This document shows, piece by piece, positions 54,081 to 62,803 of a stretch of DNA of 64,000 bases. The DNA is from Betaproteobacteria bacterium LSUCC0117. GTDB lineage: Bacteria; Pseudomonadota; Gammaproteobacteria; Burkholderiales; Burkholderiaceae_C. The notes under the pieces were generated by a model. The model made no database searches. It was not told the DNA's origin and was given only the letters and a program-made list of their open reading frames with translations. The DNA lies in NCBI GenBank assembly GCA_030441535.1, contig JAUJFZ010000005.1, positions 1-64,000 on the forward strand, given 5' to 3'. Both the position numbers and the translations under genes were made by a program. Within the stretch, counting starts at the first letter, position 1. Each line of letters starts with the position of its first letter.

Positions 54081-54123
54081 GTTGCGCCAATTTATCTTTA
54101 TGATGTAAACCATTCATGAACGA

Positions 54124-54129
54124 TATAGT
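54124..54129 (+). promoter_or_regulatory. -10 box of the LysR gene at 54,136
   Basis: TATAGT ends 6 nt before the start ATG (TATAGT-tgtgcc-ATG), with no Shine-Dalgarno. Transcription would start at or one base from the ATG. A weak TGATGT 17 nt upstream is the only -35 candidate. Confidence 0.45.
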
Positions 54130-54135
54130 TGTGCC

Positions 54136-55089
54136 ATGAAGCCAATCAACTTCCGCCAACTCGACCTGAATTTGCTCCGCATATTTGACGAGGTCATGGC
54201 TGAACGCAACCTCACACGCGCCGCAGACAACTTAGCGATGACGCAGCCCGCAGTGAGTAACGCACTGCGCCGCTTGCGTGAGGCCTTGCAGGACGACTTG
54301 GTCCGTCGCAATGGGTATGGCGTGGAACCGACGGCCCGGGCGTTGGCTCTTTGGCCAACGGTGCGAACGGCTTTGGCGCAGTTGCGTGAGTCGGTGGCCC
54401 CCGGCGCCTTTGACCCTGCAACCGCGCAAGACACCTTTATCTTGGCGATGTCTGATGCCACAGCCGCCAAGCTCATGCCGTCGCTGGTGGCGCGTCTCAA
54501 TCATGACGCACCGAACATCAGCATGCGGGTGCTGCCTCTTACCACACGCGATCCGCGCGCAATGGTTGAGCGCGGTGACGTCGACATGGCGGTTGGCCAC
54601 TTCCCCGGTGTGATGGCCGAGCTCAATGCGATGCACCTGCACGAGGCTACACCCACTTTTTTTCACGAGCGCCTGTATAGTGGCCGCTACGTGGTCGTCA
54701 TGCGGCGTGGGCACCCCTTGGCGAAAAAGCCCGACCTGACACTGAATGATTACTGTGAGGCGCGCCACTTGCTGGTAAGCTTTTCTGGTAGGCCTTTTGG
54801 GTTTGTCGATGAAGCGCTGCGAATGGTGGACCGTCAACGTCGCATTGTGATGACGGTGAACCAATTTTTTACCGCTGGACGTGTAGTCGTGGCATCCGAT
54901 GTGCTCACCGTATTACCAGCGCACTTTGTAGAGACAACAGGAATGGGCGCGCGCTTGGTGGTGCGCGAACTACCGCTAAAGGTGCCAGATGTACACGTAG
55001 ATGCCCTGTGGCACCGCCACACCGATCAACGGCCGGCGCACGGGTGGTTGTTACAAACGATAAAAGCCTGCGTCGAACGAGACAGCTAA
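54136..55089 (+). CDS. LysR-family transcriptional regulator
   Basis: 317-aa LysR-type protein: helix-turn-helix near residues 22-43 (RAADNLAMTQPAVSNALRR) and effector domain from about 90. Family position is close to the PcaQ/NodD-like branch with FRQLDLNLLRIFDEVM at the start. dadA starts 27 nt after it on the same strand, so it may be its regulator or simply co-transcribed; effector unknown. Confidence 0.9.
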   Translation: MKPINFRQLDLNLLRIFDEVMAERNLTRAADNLAMTQPAVSNALRRLREALQDDLVRRNGYGVEPTARALALWPTVRTALAQLRESVAPGAFDPATAQDTFILAMSDATAAKLMPSLVARLNHDAPNISMRVLPLTTRDPRAMVERGDVDMAVGHFPGVMAELNAMHLHEATPTFFHERLYSGRYVVVMRRGHPLAKKPDLTLNDYCEARHLLVSFSGRPFGFVDEALRMVDRQRRIVMTVNQFFTAGRVVVASDVLTVLPAHFVETTGMGARLVVRELPLKVPDVHVDALWHRHTDQRPAHGWLLQTIKACVERDS

Positions 55090-55115
55090 TTGACAAAGAA
55101 AGATCGATCCACCCC

Positions 55116-56408
55116 ATGAATGTGATTGTTTTAGGCGCCGGCATCATCGGCACCAGCACCGCTTGGCACCTGCAGGCACTGGGTCACCAAGTGACGCTGA
55201 TTGACCGACAGGCCAACGCCGCCATGGAAACCAGCTTTGGCAACGCGGGACAAATATCGGTGAGTTATTGCGAACCTTGGGCCAGCAAAGGGGCTCCGCT
55301 CAAGGTGCTGAAATGGATGTTTGACGACACCGCGCCATTACTGTTTCGGCCGCAATTCGACATGGCCCAGTGGCTGTGGGGTCTGAAGTTTTTGCGTGAG
55401 TGCACCGATGCCGCCTTCATGCGCAACGTCAAAAGCTTGGTGGCCTTGGGTGCCTACAGCCACGAGACCTTGAAGGCCATGGTCGCGCAAACTGGTATCG
55501 AGTACCACCGACTTGAAAAAGGTATTGGCCATTACTTCACCGATCCCCAGTCATTCGCGCAGGTCGAAGGCTCAGCCGCATTGATGCGCGGCCTGGGCGT
55601 TGAGCGCCGCGTTGTAACACGGGATGAGTTGTTACAAATTGAACCCGCACTGCGGCCGTTTGCAAGCGAAATTGTGGGTGGCACCTACACGGCATCGGAC
55701 GAGTCTGGTGATGCCCGTGTATTTACACAAGCGTTGGCCGAACACTTTGTGGCGCAAGGTGGCGTGACACGTTACCAACTGGCTATAGAAGCCCTCTTGC
55801 AGGATGGCGACCAATTGCGCGGCGTAAAGGTGCGCCACACGCAAACCGGTGCAACTGAAACATTGAAAGCCGATGTGTATGTCGTGGCGTGCGGCTCTTA
55901 CACCGCGCCATTGATGCGGCAGATCGGTATCTCGGTACCTATTTACCCCGGCAAGGGTTACAGCGCCACGCTGAAGATTTTGAAACCCGAAGCGGCCCCC
56001 TATGTGAGCGTGATTGACGACACACGCAAATGCGCGATGACCCGCATGGGGGATTATTTGCGCGTGGCGGGGACCATCGAGTTGGCGGGGCTTGACCTCA
56101 CACTGGACAGTCCGTTGGCACAAAAACGCTGCGAGATGTTGACCAGCCGTGTCGAGACTGTTTTACCGGGTGTGGTCGACACACGGACCACCGCCCAAGG
56201 CGGTGACCCGCATTTTTGGTGCGGCCTGCGACCCGCCACACCCACTAACGTACCCTTGATTGGGCAAACGGCCGTTCGCAATTGCTGGATCAATGCAGGG
56301 CACGGCACCTTGGGATGGACGCATGGCGCCGGCTCGGGTCGGGCACTGGCCGAGTGCATGAGCGGCCAGAAGCCAGCCATGGCATTTGCGTTCTACGGCA
56401 CGCACTAA
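55116..56408 (+). CDS. dadA: D-amino acid dehydrogenase
   Basis: 430-aa FAD protein of the DadA family, oxidising D-alanine and other D-amino acids to 2-oxo acids. FAD motif VLGAGIIGTSTAWHL at residues 4-18, then ETSFGNAGQIS; the GLRPATPTNVPLIG and WTHGAGSGRALAE blocks near the C-terminus are characteristic. ATG at 55116 is selected as the FAD motif begins almost at once. Its end overlaps the convergent M14 peptidase gene by 4 nt. No racemase (dadX) follows. Confidence 0.93.
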   Translation: MNVIVLGAGIIGTSTAWHLQALGHQVTLIDRQANAAMETSFGNAGQISVSYCEPWASKGAPLKVLKWMFDDTAPLLFRPQFDMAQWLWGLKFLRECTDAAFMRNVKSLVALGAYSHETLKAMVAQTGIEYHRLEKGIGHYFTDPQSFAQVEGSAALMRGLGVERRVVTRDELLQIEPALRPFASEIVGGTYTASDESGDARVFTQALAEHFVAQGGVTRYQLAIEALLQDGDQLRGVKVRHTQTGATETLKADVYVVACGSYTAPLMRQIGISVPIYPGKGYSATLKILKPEAAPYVSVIDDTRKCAMTRMGDYLRVAGTIELAGLDLTLDSPLAQKRCEMLTSRVETVLPGVVDTRTTAQGGDPHFWCGLRPATPTNVPLIGQTAVRNCWINAGHGTLGWTHGAGSGRALAECMSGQKPAMAFAFYGTH

Positions 56409-57313
56409 TCGTTATGGACTGGGTTTACTGGCGTGCTTAGCAAACGTGCGTTCATCCAGTCCCCCAAATCGCGCCACATCTGAACCGTGTCTTGGTTCGA
56501 CGGGGGCTCCAGCGCGTGCACCAGCTCAATCGTCACAACGGGTACGTGATACTCGAGTGAACCATAGTTGCCCACCGAACCGGGGTATACACCCAACCGA
56601 TCGAGGTGTAAGCGGCCCAAACGGGGCGGCGGCCGCAAGGCACCGTCGAAATCAAGCAGGCCATAGGGCGCGTGGATACTCACAATGAGGTCCGGCGAAA
56701 AACTGTTGATTTGTTGAAGCAAAAATTGCGTCTCGGGCTCAGATCCTGCTGAGGGGCCTGGCCAGCGCCGAGGGTCCTTTCGGGTGCGGACCTCCCAGTA
56801 GTGTTTGGTTTCGTTATCCCAGTTATTGGTCGGCATGTTGCGATTCAAATCAACGCCATTGGCGTTCATCCGAACCGACGGATTCGCCAACAACCCGTCG
56901 GGATTGAGCAACGGAATGAAGCGCCAATAGGCGTCCGCAGGGTCATCGTGCGCTAATTGAAGCCAGCGTAATGCCAGGCTGGCGGAGGTCAGCTCATCAC
57001 CGTGAATGCCGCCCACGACCAAGACACGAAGTTTGGCACGCACGTTGCGCACATCACTGATGTATAGCGGGTGCCCATTGACACTGCGCCCCCCTGTCGG
57101 GAAGAGCTGCGAGGTGCGACAAAGGCCTGGCGATACACCGGGCAGTTTCGGAAGCCAGTGCTGGCACACCATGGCATCGAGGCGCTGCGCATGAATATCT
57201 GGAGGAACGCCGCCCCGGCGTCCCTTGGCTTGGGCTGACGCCAACACATCACCGACCAACAGGCACAAAGCCAGTGCCAATACGCTGCTAATCAATGCAC
57301 TTCTCAGGGTCAT
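56405..57313 (-). CDS. M14-family zinc carboxypeptidase (MpaA-like)
   Basis: 302 aa with a signal peptide (LALALCLLVGDVLASA). Zinc ligands are in GGIHGDELTS (H, E) and VSIHAPYG (H); the arginine/asparagine binding region is GVDLNRNMPT and the catalytic glutamate lies in VTIELVHAL. Similar to murein peptide amidase A, which cleaves gamma-D-Glu-Dap bonds, but this one is probably secreted or periplasmic. TACAAT ends 6 nt before the ATG at 57313, with no Shine-Dalgarno. Divergent from the flavin reductase gene. Confidence 0.87.
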   Translation of the reverse strand: MTLRSALISSVLALALCLLVGDVLASAQAKGRRGGVPPDIHAQRLDAMVCQHWLPKLPGVSPGLCRTSQLFPTGGRSVNGHPLYISDVRNVRAKLRVLVVGGIHGDELTSASLALRWLQLAHDDPADAYWRFIPLLNPDGLLANPSVRMNANGVDLNRNMPTNNWDNETKHYWEVRTRKDPRRWPGPSAGSEPETQFLLQQINSFSPDLIVSIHAPYGLLDFDGALRPPPRLGRLHLDRLGVYPGSVGNYGSLEYHVPVVTIELVHALEPPSNQDTVQMWRDLGDWMNARLLSTPVNPVHND

Positions 57314-57397
57314 ATTGCCATTGTAGAGAGTCAGACGCCGAACAAAAAAGCCACTGACCAGACGGCTTTTGCCCGCAAACTGCGTTAGATTCATCCG

Positions 57398-57895
57398 ATG
57401 CTTGAAAACACCCCTTCCGCCAGCGCCGACGCGCTCCGCGCCGCCTTGTCTGAATTTGCAACAGGCGTAACGATTGTGACCACCACACAGGCCGACGGCA
57501 CCCCCGTTGGGCTCACAGTCAACTCATTCAATGCGGTGTCCTTGACCCCTCCTCTCGTGCTCTGGAGTTTGGACAAAAGCTCACGCACCATCGACGCATT
57601 CACGGCAAATGATTGCTTTGCCGTACACATTTTGGCTGCTGACCAAGAGGCACTGGCTATGCGCTTTGCCAGTCGCGAACAGGATCGTTTCGCCGGCCTT
57701 GACACCATCGCTGGCATGGGTGGCGCCCCACTGATTCCGGGCGCGTTGGCGTGCCTGCAGTGCCGAGTGCATCAACAGATCGAAGCGGGCGATCACATCA
57801 TATTCATTGGCTGGGTGAGTACCGTAACGACGGCGGCCAACGCCACAACGCAGCCGGCCTTGGGATATCACCGCCGACGTTTTTTAACGCTTTAA
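57398..57895 (+). CDS. Flavin reductase family protein
   Basis: 165-aa FMN-binding domain of the flavin reductase (HpaC/RutF-like) type: LSEFATGVTIVTTT, TVNSFNAVSLTPPLVLWSLD and the final HRRRFLTL. These proteins supply reduced flavin to monooxygenases; no monooxygenase is adjacent. TAGATT lies 6 nt before the ATG. An EamA gene starts 3 nt (GTG) or 12 nt (ATG) after its stop. Confidence 0.87.
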   Translation: MLENTPSASADALRAALSEFATGVTIVTTTQADGTPVGLTVNSFNAVSLTPPLVLWSLDKSSRTIDAFTANDCFAVHILAADQEALAMRFASREQDRFAGLDTIAGMGGAPLIPGALACLQCRVHQQIEAGDHIIFIGWVSTVTTAANATTQPALGYHRRRFLTL

Positions 57896-57907
57896 CTTGT
57901 GAACGCC

Positions 57908-58831
57908 ATGACGCCACCCATCAAACGCCACGAGCGGCTCGACCGCTTGGCCATCACTTTGCTGATCGTTTGCTGCGCGTTTTGGGGGCTTCAGCAAATC
58001 CTCATCAAATCAACATTGCCCGAAATTCCGGCCATGTGGCAAGCCGCCATGCGCTTTTGGATCGCGACGGTTTTACTGTGGCTGTGGTGCCTCTGGCGCG
58101 GCATTCCCTTGTTTAACGCCGACAAAACCTTGGGGGCTGGCTTGCTGGCTGGCGGGTTATTTGCGGCCGAATTCATTGGTATTTACGGCGGACTCACCTA
58201 TACCAATGCATCGCGCCTGACGGTGTTTTTATATTCCTCGGTGTTTGTCGTCGCCTTGTTGCTGCCGCGCTTTGTGCCAAGCGAGCGACTCAACCTCAAA
58301 CAATGGGCTGGCCTGGTCATCGCCTTTTGTGCGGTAGCCATTGCGTTCTCAGAAGGGCTTTTGAGCACCGATACGGGCCACTGGCGCGGCGACTTGTTGG
58401 CGATTGCGGCTGCGATTTTTTGGGGCCTGACCACACTTGTGCTGCGGGTCACGCGGTTATCGCAGGCATCCGCCGAGAAGGCTTTGTTCTACCAGATCGC
58501 CATGGCAGCTGCGGTGACGACCATAGCCTCTCTGGTGGCGAACGAGCCGTGGACACTCAATTACAGCATCTACGCGTGGTGGTCGTTGGCGCTTCAGTCG
58601 GTGGTGGGCGCCTTTGTGAGTTATCTCACTTGGATGTGGATGCTGCGCCATTACCCGGCGACACGAATGGCGTCGTTTACTTTTTTAACGCCCGTATTCG
58701 CATTGATTTTCGGCGTCGGCTTTTTAGGCGAACACCTCAGCTGGCAGCTTTTGGTCGCGATTGTCGGCGTAGCCGCAGGGATCTGGTTGGTCAACCAGAA
58801 AGGCCGCCCGCAAACGCTTGGTACCAAGTAA
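57908..58831 (+). CDS. EamA/DMT-family transporter
   Basis: 307-aa membrane protein with ten hydrophobic segments, two EamA repeats. The start is ATG at 57908; a GTG at 57899 is possible. Its last 41 nt overlap the end of the convergent acetoacetyl-CoA synthetase gene. Co-transcribed with the flavin reductase. Substrate unknown. Confidence 0.85.
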   Translation: MTPPIKRHERLDRLAITLLIVCCAFWGLQQILIKSTLPEIPAMWQAAMRFWIATVLLWLWCLWRGIPLFNADKTLGAGLLAGGLFAAEFIGIYGGLTYTNASRLTVFLYSSVFVVALLLPRFVPSERLNLKQWAGLVIAFCAVAIAFSEGLLSTDTGHWRGDLLAIAAAIFWGLTTLVLRVTRLSQASAEKALFYQIAMAAAVTTIASLVANEPWTLNYSIYAWWSLALQSVVGAFVSYLTWMWMLRHYPATRMASFTFLTPVFALIFGVGFLGEHLSWQLLVAIVGVAAGIWLVNQKGRPQTLGTK

Positions 58832-60908
58832 GGCACGCGGGGTTGGCCATGGCGTCGGGGTTCAAAACCTTTTCTGCGGGCTGACCGAGCAATAATTTTT
58901 TTATGGGCAATTCTTGCTTCTTACCGGTCAAGGTGCGGGGAATTTCTGGCGCTAAAACGATTTGATTCGGTACAAACCGTGGGCTAACGGAAGCCTTAAT
59001 CGCTTGGGTGATCGCCTGTCGCGTGGTGTCATCGAGTAACGAACCTGGCGTGAGCACGACAAACAGGATGAGGTTGCTCGCGCGGCCTAGGTACTCAAGA
59101 TCAACCACCATGCTATCGATAACGGCAGGCAGCGCCTCAACGGCGCTGTAAATCTCACTGGTGCCAAGACGTAATCCGTGCCGGTTGATGGTAGCGTCGC
59201 TGCGCCCATAAATTACGCACTCTCCCGACGCGGTAACTTGCAACCAGTCGCCATGCCGCCACACCGCGCCTGCCGTGGGTGCCGCATCGCCTCCGCCGAC
59301 GGCCCGGCCGACACCTGGCGGATAGGTGTCGAAATAACTCTCGTGGTAACGGGTGCCCGCCGGGTCGCCCCAAAAGTAAAGCGGCATGGAGGGCAACGGT
59401 TGTGTGCACACCAGCTCACCCACCGCATCAGTGAGTGGGCGCCCAAGGTCATCGAAGGCCTCCACCGCACAACCCAACACCCGGCATTGCATGTGACCAG
59501 GATTTTGGGGCAGCGTGCGGTTACCCCCCACAAAAGCACCCGCGAAATCAGTACCGCCCGATATATTGCACCACCACAAGCGTTGCTCAGGTTGGTCTGC
59601 TGCGGCGTATATGGCTGCCATGGCGGCTTCGCCCCAAGCCTGCGTATCTGCACTGAGTGGCGAACCGGTGCTGCCCCACGTGCGCAGGGCAGACAGGTCG
59701 CCACACTCGGCTAGGGATACGCCAGCCTTCATGGCGTTGCTGTAAAACGCGGCACCGGCCCCAAAAAAGGTCAAGCGCTCACGCGCTGCAAACCGAAACA
59801 ATACGCCCCAATCTGGCTGCTCTTTCGAGCCGCTAGGGCTACCGTTGAATACCGCGCAAGTGGTCCCTGCCAGCAACCCTGCGATTTGCATGTTCCACAT
59901 GATCCAACCCGTGGAACTGTACCAATGAAAACGCTCGCCTTTGCTGTTGGGGTGGTAGCTGCAGCCGACATCATTTTGGATGCTCAACAAGGCGAGTGTG
60001 GACAAAAGGGCGCCGCCATGCCCATGGACAATTGGCTTGGGCAGACCTGTGGTGCCACTGGAGTAGACAACCCAAATCGGGTGATCAAACGGTACGGGCT
60101 CTGGCTGGAAAGCTTTTAACGGCTCGACCTCGGTCTCGATGCGAGCCATCACTGCAGGCCAGGTTGCTTGCGATGGTAGTGGGCCGAGGTCGACATGCGC
60201 AACGCCATCGCCCAAGGTGTCAGCCCACACCACATGCTGTAACGTTGGCAAATGTTGAATCAGGTTTTTAGCGACAACTGCGCGATCTAAGGTCTTGCCT
60301 GCGTAGTACACGCCTTGGCAAGCGATGAATGCCTTCGGTTCGATTTGTGCAAAGCGGTCGAGAACTGCCTTATCGCCCATGTCCGGCGAGCAAATACTCC
60401 ATACCGCACCAATGCTGACCACCGCTAAAAGTGCAACGGCTGCCTCAGGGGTGTTGGGTAGGTAAGCGACCACACGATCGCCCGGCGCGACGCCTTGGGC
60501 TTTGAGGTGCGTGGCCAGTGCCGCCACTTGGAGTTGCAGCTGTGACCAACTCAACTCCCGACGGTTCCCCCGCTCATCATCACAGATGAATGCAGGGCAC
60601 CCCGCCGCATCGGCTTCGGCCTGGTGGCGCAATGCCTGTTGCGCGTAGTTAAGTTGCGCGCCTGGAAACCAACGGGCACCCGGCATGACGTTCTCGGCCA
60701 AAACCGTGTGATGAGGCGTGGGACTTTGAATATCAAAGTAGTCCCAAATGCTCTGCCAATACGCCTCAATCTCGGTAGTCGACCAGCGCCACAACGCATC
60801 GTAGCTGTCGAAGTTCAAACCACGGTTTTCCGCCAGCCAAGATTGGTAGCGGGTGATTTGGGGCACGAATGGCGCCGACTGGGTATCAGACGCCATACGA
60901 GTGTGCAT
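58791..60908 (-). CDS. Acetoacetyl-CoA synthetase
   Basis: 705-aa AMP-forming ligase activating acetoacetate to acetoacetyl-CoA. N-terminal acetoacetyl-CoA synthetase block WYQSIWDYF-like (AYWQSIWDYFDI) and GARWFPGAQLNYAQ are typical; the P-loop-like VVYSSGTTGLPKP is near residue 280 and the C-terminal lysine region is PRTLTGKKQELPIK. AGAGGA lies 8 nt before ATG at 60908. It begins 17 nt downstream of dctM, so it is last in the dctPQM operon. Confidence 0.9.
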   Translation of the reverse strand: MHTRMASDTQSAPFVPQITRYQSWLAENRGLNFDSYDALWRWSTTEIEAYWQSIWDYFDIQSPTPHHTVLAENVMPGARWFPGAQLNYAQQALRHQAEADAAGCPAFICDDERGNRRELSWSQLQLQVAALATHLKAQGVAPGDRVVAYLPNTPEAAVALLAVVSIGAVWSICSPDMGDKAVLDRFAQIEPKAFIACQGVYYAGKTLDRAVVAKNLIQHLPTLQHVVWADTLGDGVAHVDLGPLPSQATWPAVMARIETEVEPLKAFQPEPVPFDHPIWVVYSSGTTGLPKPIVHGHGGALLSTLALLSIQNDVGCSYHPNSKGERFHWYSSTGWIMWNMQIAGLLAGTTCAVFNGSPSGSKEQPDWGVLFRFAARERLTFFGAGAAFYSNAMKAGVSLAECGDLSALRTWGSTGSPLSADTQAWGEAAMAAIYAAADQPEQRLWWCNISGGTDFAGAFVGGNRTLPQNPGHMQCRVLGCAVEAFDDLGRPLTDAVGELVCTQPLPSMPLYFWGDPAGTRYHESYFDTYPPGVGRAVGGGDAAPTAGAVWRHGDWLQVTASGECVIYGRSDATINRHGLRLGTSEIYSAVEALPAVIDSMVVDLEYLGRASNLILFVVLTPGSLLDDTTRQAITQAIKASVSPRFVPNQIVLAPEIPRTLTGKKQELPIKKLLLGQPAEKVLNPDAMANPACLTWYQAFAGGLSG

Positions 60909-60924
60909 GCCAATCGTCCTCTGT

Positions 60925-62208
60925 TTACTTGCCAAACACGTAGTTCGGTAAACCCAACGAGATTTCAGGGATGTAGGTCACCAATAACAAGAAGACCAAC
61001 AAAACCGACAACCACGGCAATGCGGCGCGTGTCACCTGCATCAGGTTCATGCCTGTTACGCCGCTGGTCACAAAGAGGTTCAGGCCCACTGGCGGCGTAA
61101 CCATGCCAATCTCCATGTTAACCACCATGATGATGCCCAGGTGAATGGGGTCAATGCCTAACTCCGTGGCAATTGGGAACAGGATTGGCGCCAAGATCAA
61201 GATAATCCCGGTCGGCTCCATGAAGTTACCGGCAATGAGCAACAGCACGTTGACCACCAATAAGAACATCCAAGGCTCCATACCGATTTGCACAATGCTC
61301 TCGGCGATGGCTTGCGGGATGCGCTCTGTAGTCAACACGTGTGCGAACAGCAGCGCGTTGGCCACAATGAACATCAGCATGACTGTTGTCTTGGAGGACT
61401 CCAGAAACACCTTAGGCAGGTCTTTAAACGTCAGGTCTTTGTAGATGAACACGGCGATGAACAGCGCGTAAACCGCCGACACCGCGGCCGCCTCGGTCGG
61501 GGTGAAGATGCCGCCGTAGATGCCGCCCATGATAATCACCAACAGAGCCAGCCCCCAGAAGGAGTCAACCAAAGCGGAGAAGACCTCGCGCATGCTGGCT
61601 TTGGGTGGCGGCGTCAATTGCAACTTACCGGCACGCCACCAGACTGCCGCCATCAACATCAAGCCGAGCAAAATACCGGGAACTACGCCAGCCATGAACA
61701 TGCGACCCACCGACACTTCCGTAACGGCGGCATACACCACCATCACGATGGATGGTGGAATCAAGATCCCCAAAGTACCCGCATTGCAAATCACGCCAGC
61801 TGCAAACTCTTTGGTGTAGCCGTTCTTCAGCATGCCGGTGATAACGATCGAGCCAATCGCCACCACCGTCGCCGGGCTGGAGCCTGACACCGCCGCAAAC
61901 AACATACACGCCAACACTGACGCGATAGCCAAGCCACCGCGCAAGTGGCCGACTGCCGCGATAGCAAATCGCACCATCCGCTTGGCAACGCCGCCCGTCG
62001 ACATGAGGTTACCCGCCAACACAAAGAACGGGATGGCCATGAGCGTGTAGTGCTCACTGGTCTCAAACAACTTGATGGACATGGAGGCCAACGAGTCTTG
62101 CGAGAACAAGAAAATCGTTAGCAAACTCGACAGGCCCAAACTAATTGCCACCGGCATACCGATGGCCATACACGCGAACAACGTGATAAAAAGAACAGCG
62201 GTATTCAT
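60925..62208 (-). CDS. dctM: TRAP transporter large permease subunit
   Basis: 427-aa inner-membrane permease with about twelve helices; the GVAKRMVRFAIAAVGHLRGG and MEIGMVTPPVGLNLFV segments are typical DctM. It uses the sodium or proton gradient to import the substrate given by the binding protein. Its ATG overlaps the dctQ stop by 4 nt. Confidence 0.95.
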   Translation of the reverse strand: MNTAVLFITLFACMAIGMPVAISLGLSSLLTIFLFSQDSLASMSIKLFETSEHYTLMAIPFFVLAGNLMSTGGVAKRMVRFAIAAVGHLRGGLAIASVLACMLFAAVSGSSPATVVAIGSIVITGMLKNGYTKEFAAGVICNAGTLGILIPPSIVMVVYAAVTEVSVGRMFMAGVVPGILLGLMLMAAVWWRAGKLQLTPPPKASMREVFSALVDSFWGLALLVIIMGGIYGGIFTPTEAAAVSAVYALFIAVFIYKDLTFKDLPKVFLESSKTTVMLMFIVANALLFAHVLTTERIPQAIAESIVQIGMEPWMFLLVVNVLLLIAGNFMEPTGIILILAPILFPIATELGIDPIHLGIIMVVNMEIGMVTPPVGLNLFVTSGVTGMNLMQVTRAALPWLSVLLVFLLLVTYIPEISLGLPNYVFGK

Positions 62209-62732
62209 TGAGCTGCTCCTTCTGATTTCATTTTCAAGGCGTCAGCGGCTTCGTCAGCCAAACGCAAACTCTGTGCTTTGCCCGACAGCAAAGCCCATAA
62301 AACCTGACCAAATCGGAATGCAATCATGAGGTATCCAATCGGCATGACGATGAGTACTTTCCAACGCTCGATGGGCAGGTCATCAAACTCAACGCCCACC
62401 ATCATCATTTTGCTCACGTACGTCCATGAGCCCACCAAAATAAACGCCACGTAAACCAAGCTCAGTACCACCGCCACGATCGACACGTAACGACGCTTGG
62501 TTGGTGATAACAAATTTACCAAGGCATCGACCCCGATGTGTGCGCCCACACGTACGCCATACGAGATGCCCAAGAAAATCATGAATGCGAACAGCACCAT
62601 GGTTAACTCGAGCGTCCATGAAAATCCGGTGTTAAAGACGTAACGACGCACCACTTGCATGAAGGCCAAGGTCGTCATGCCTAACAGCATGAGTGACATC
62701 ACCCACTCTTCAAAATAGTCCAGGATTTTCAT
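62205..62732 (-). CDS. dctQ: TRAP transporter small permease subunit
   Basis: 175-aa four-helix membrane protein: QVVRRYVFNTGFSWTLEL and FLGISYGVRVGAHIGVD are hallmarks of the DctQ family. GGAG lies 8 nt before the ATG, directly after a terminator-like hairpin. It links the permease to the periplasmic binding protein. Confidence 0.92.
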   Translation of the reverse strand: MKILDYFEEWVMSLMLLGMTTLAFMQVVRRYVFNTGFSWTLELTMVLFAFMIFLGISYGVRVGAHIGVDALVNLLSPTKRRYVSIVAVVLSLVYVAFILVGSWTYVSKMMMVGVEFDDLPIERWKVLIVMPIGYLMIAFRFGQVLWALLSGKAQSLRLADEAADALKMKSEGAAQ

Positions 62733-62743
62733 TTCAAAACTCC

Positions 62744-62775
62744 AAAAAAACCCCGGACTATGCCGGGGTTTTTTT
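62744..62775 (-). terminator. Hairpin between dctP and dctQ
   Basis: 7-bp CG-rich stem (ACCCCGG 62750-62756 / CCGGGGT 62763-62769) with A7 and T7 flanks, extended to an even longer stem. It lies 30 nt after the dctP stop and 12 nt before dctQ. It should act as an attenuator giving more DctP than DctQM, as expected for a binding protein. Confidence 0.85.
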
Positions 62776-62803
62776 CTTATGGTCGTCAGGGACGACGGCG
62801 TAA

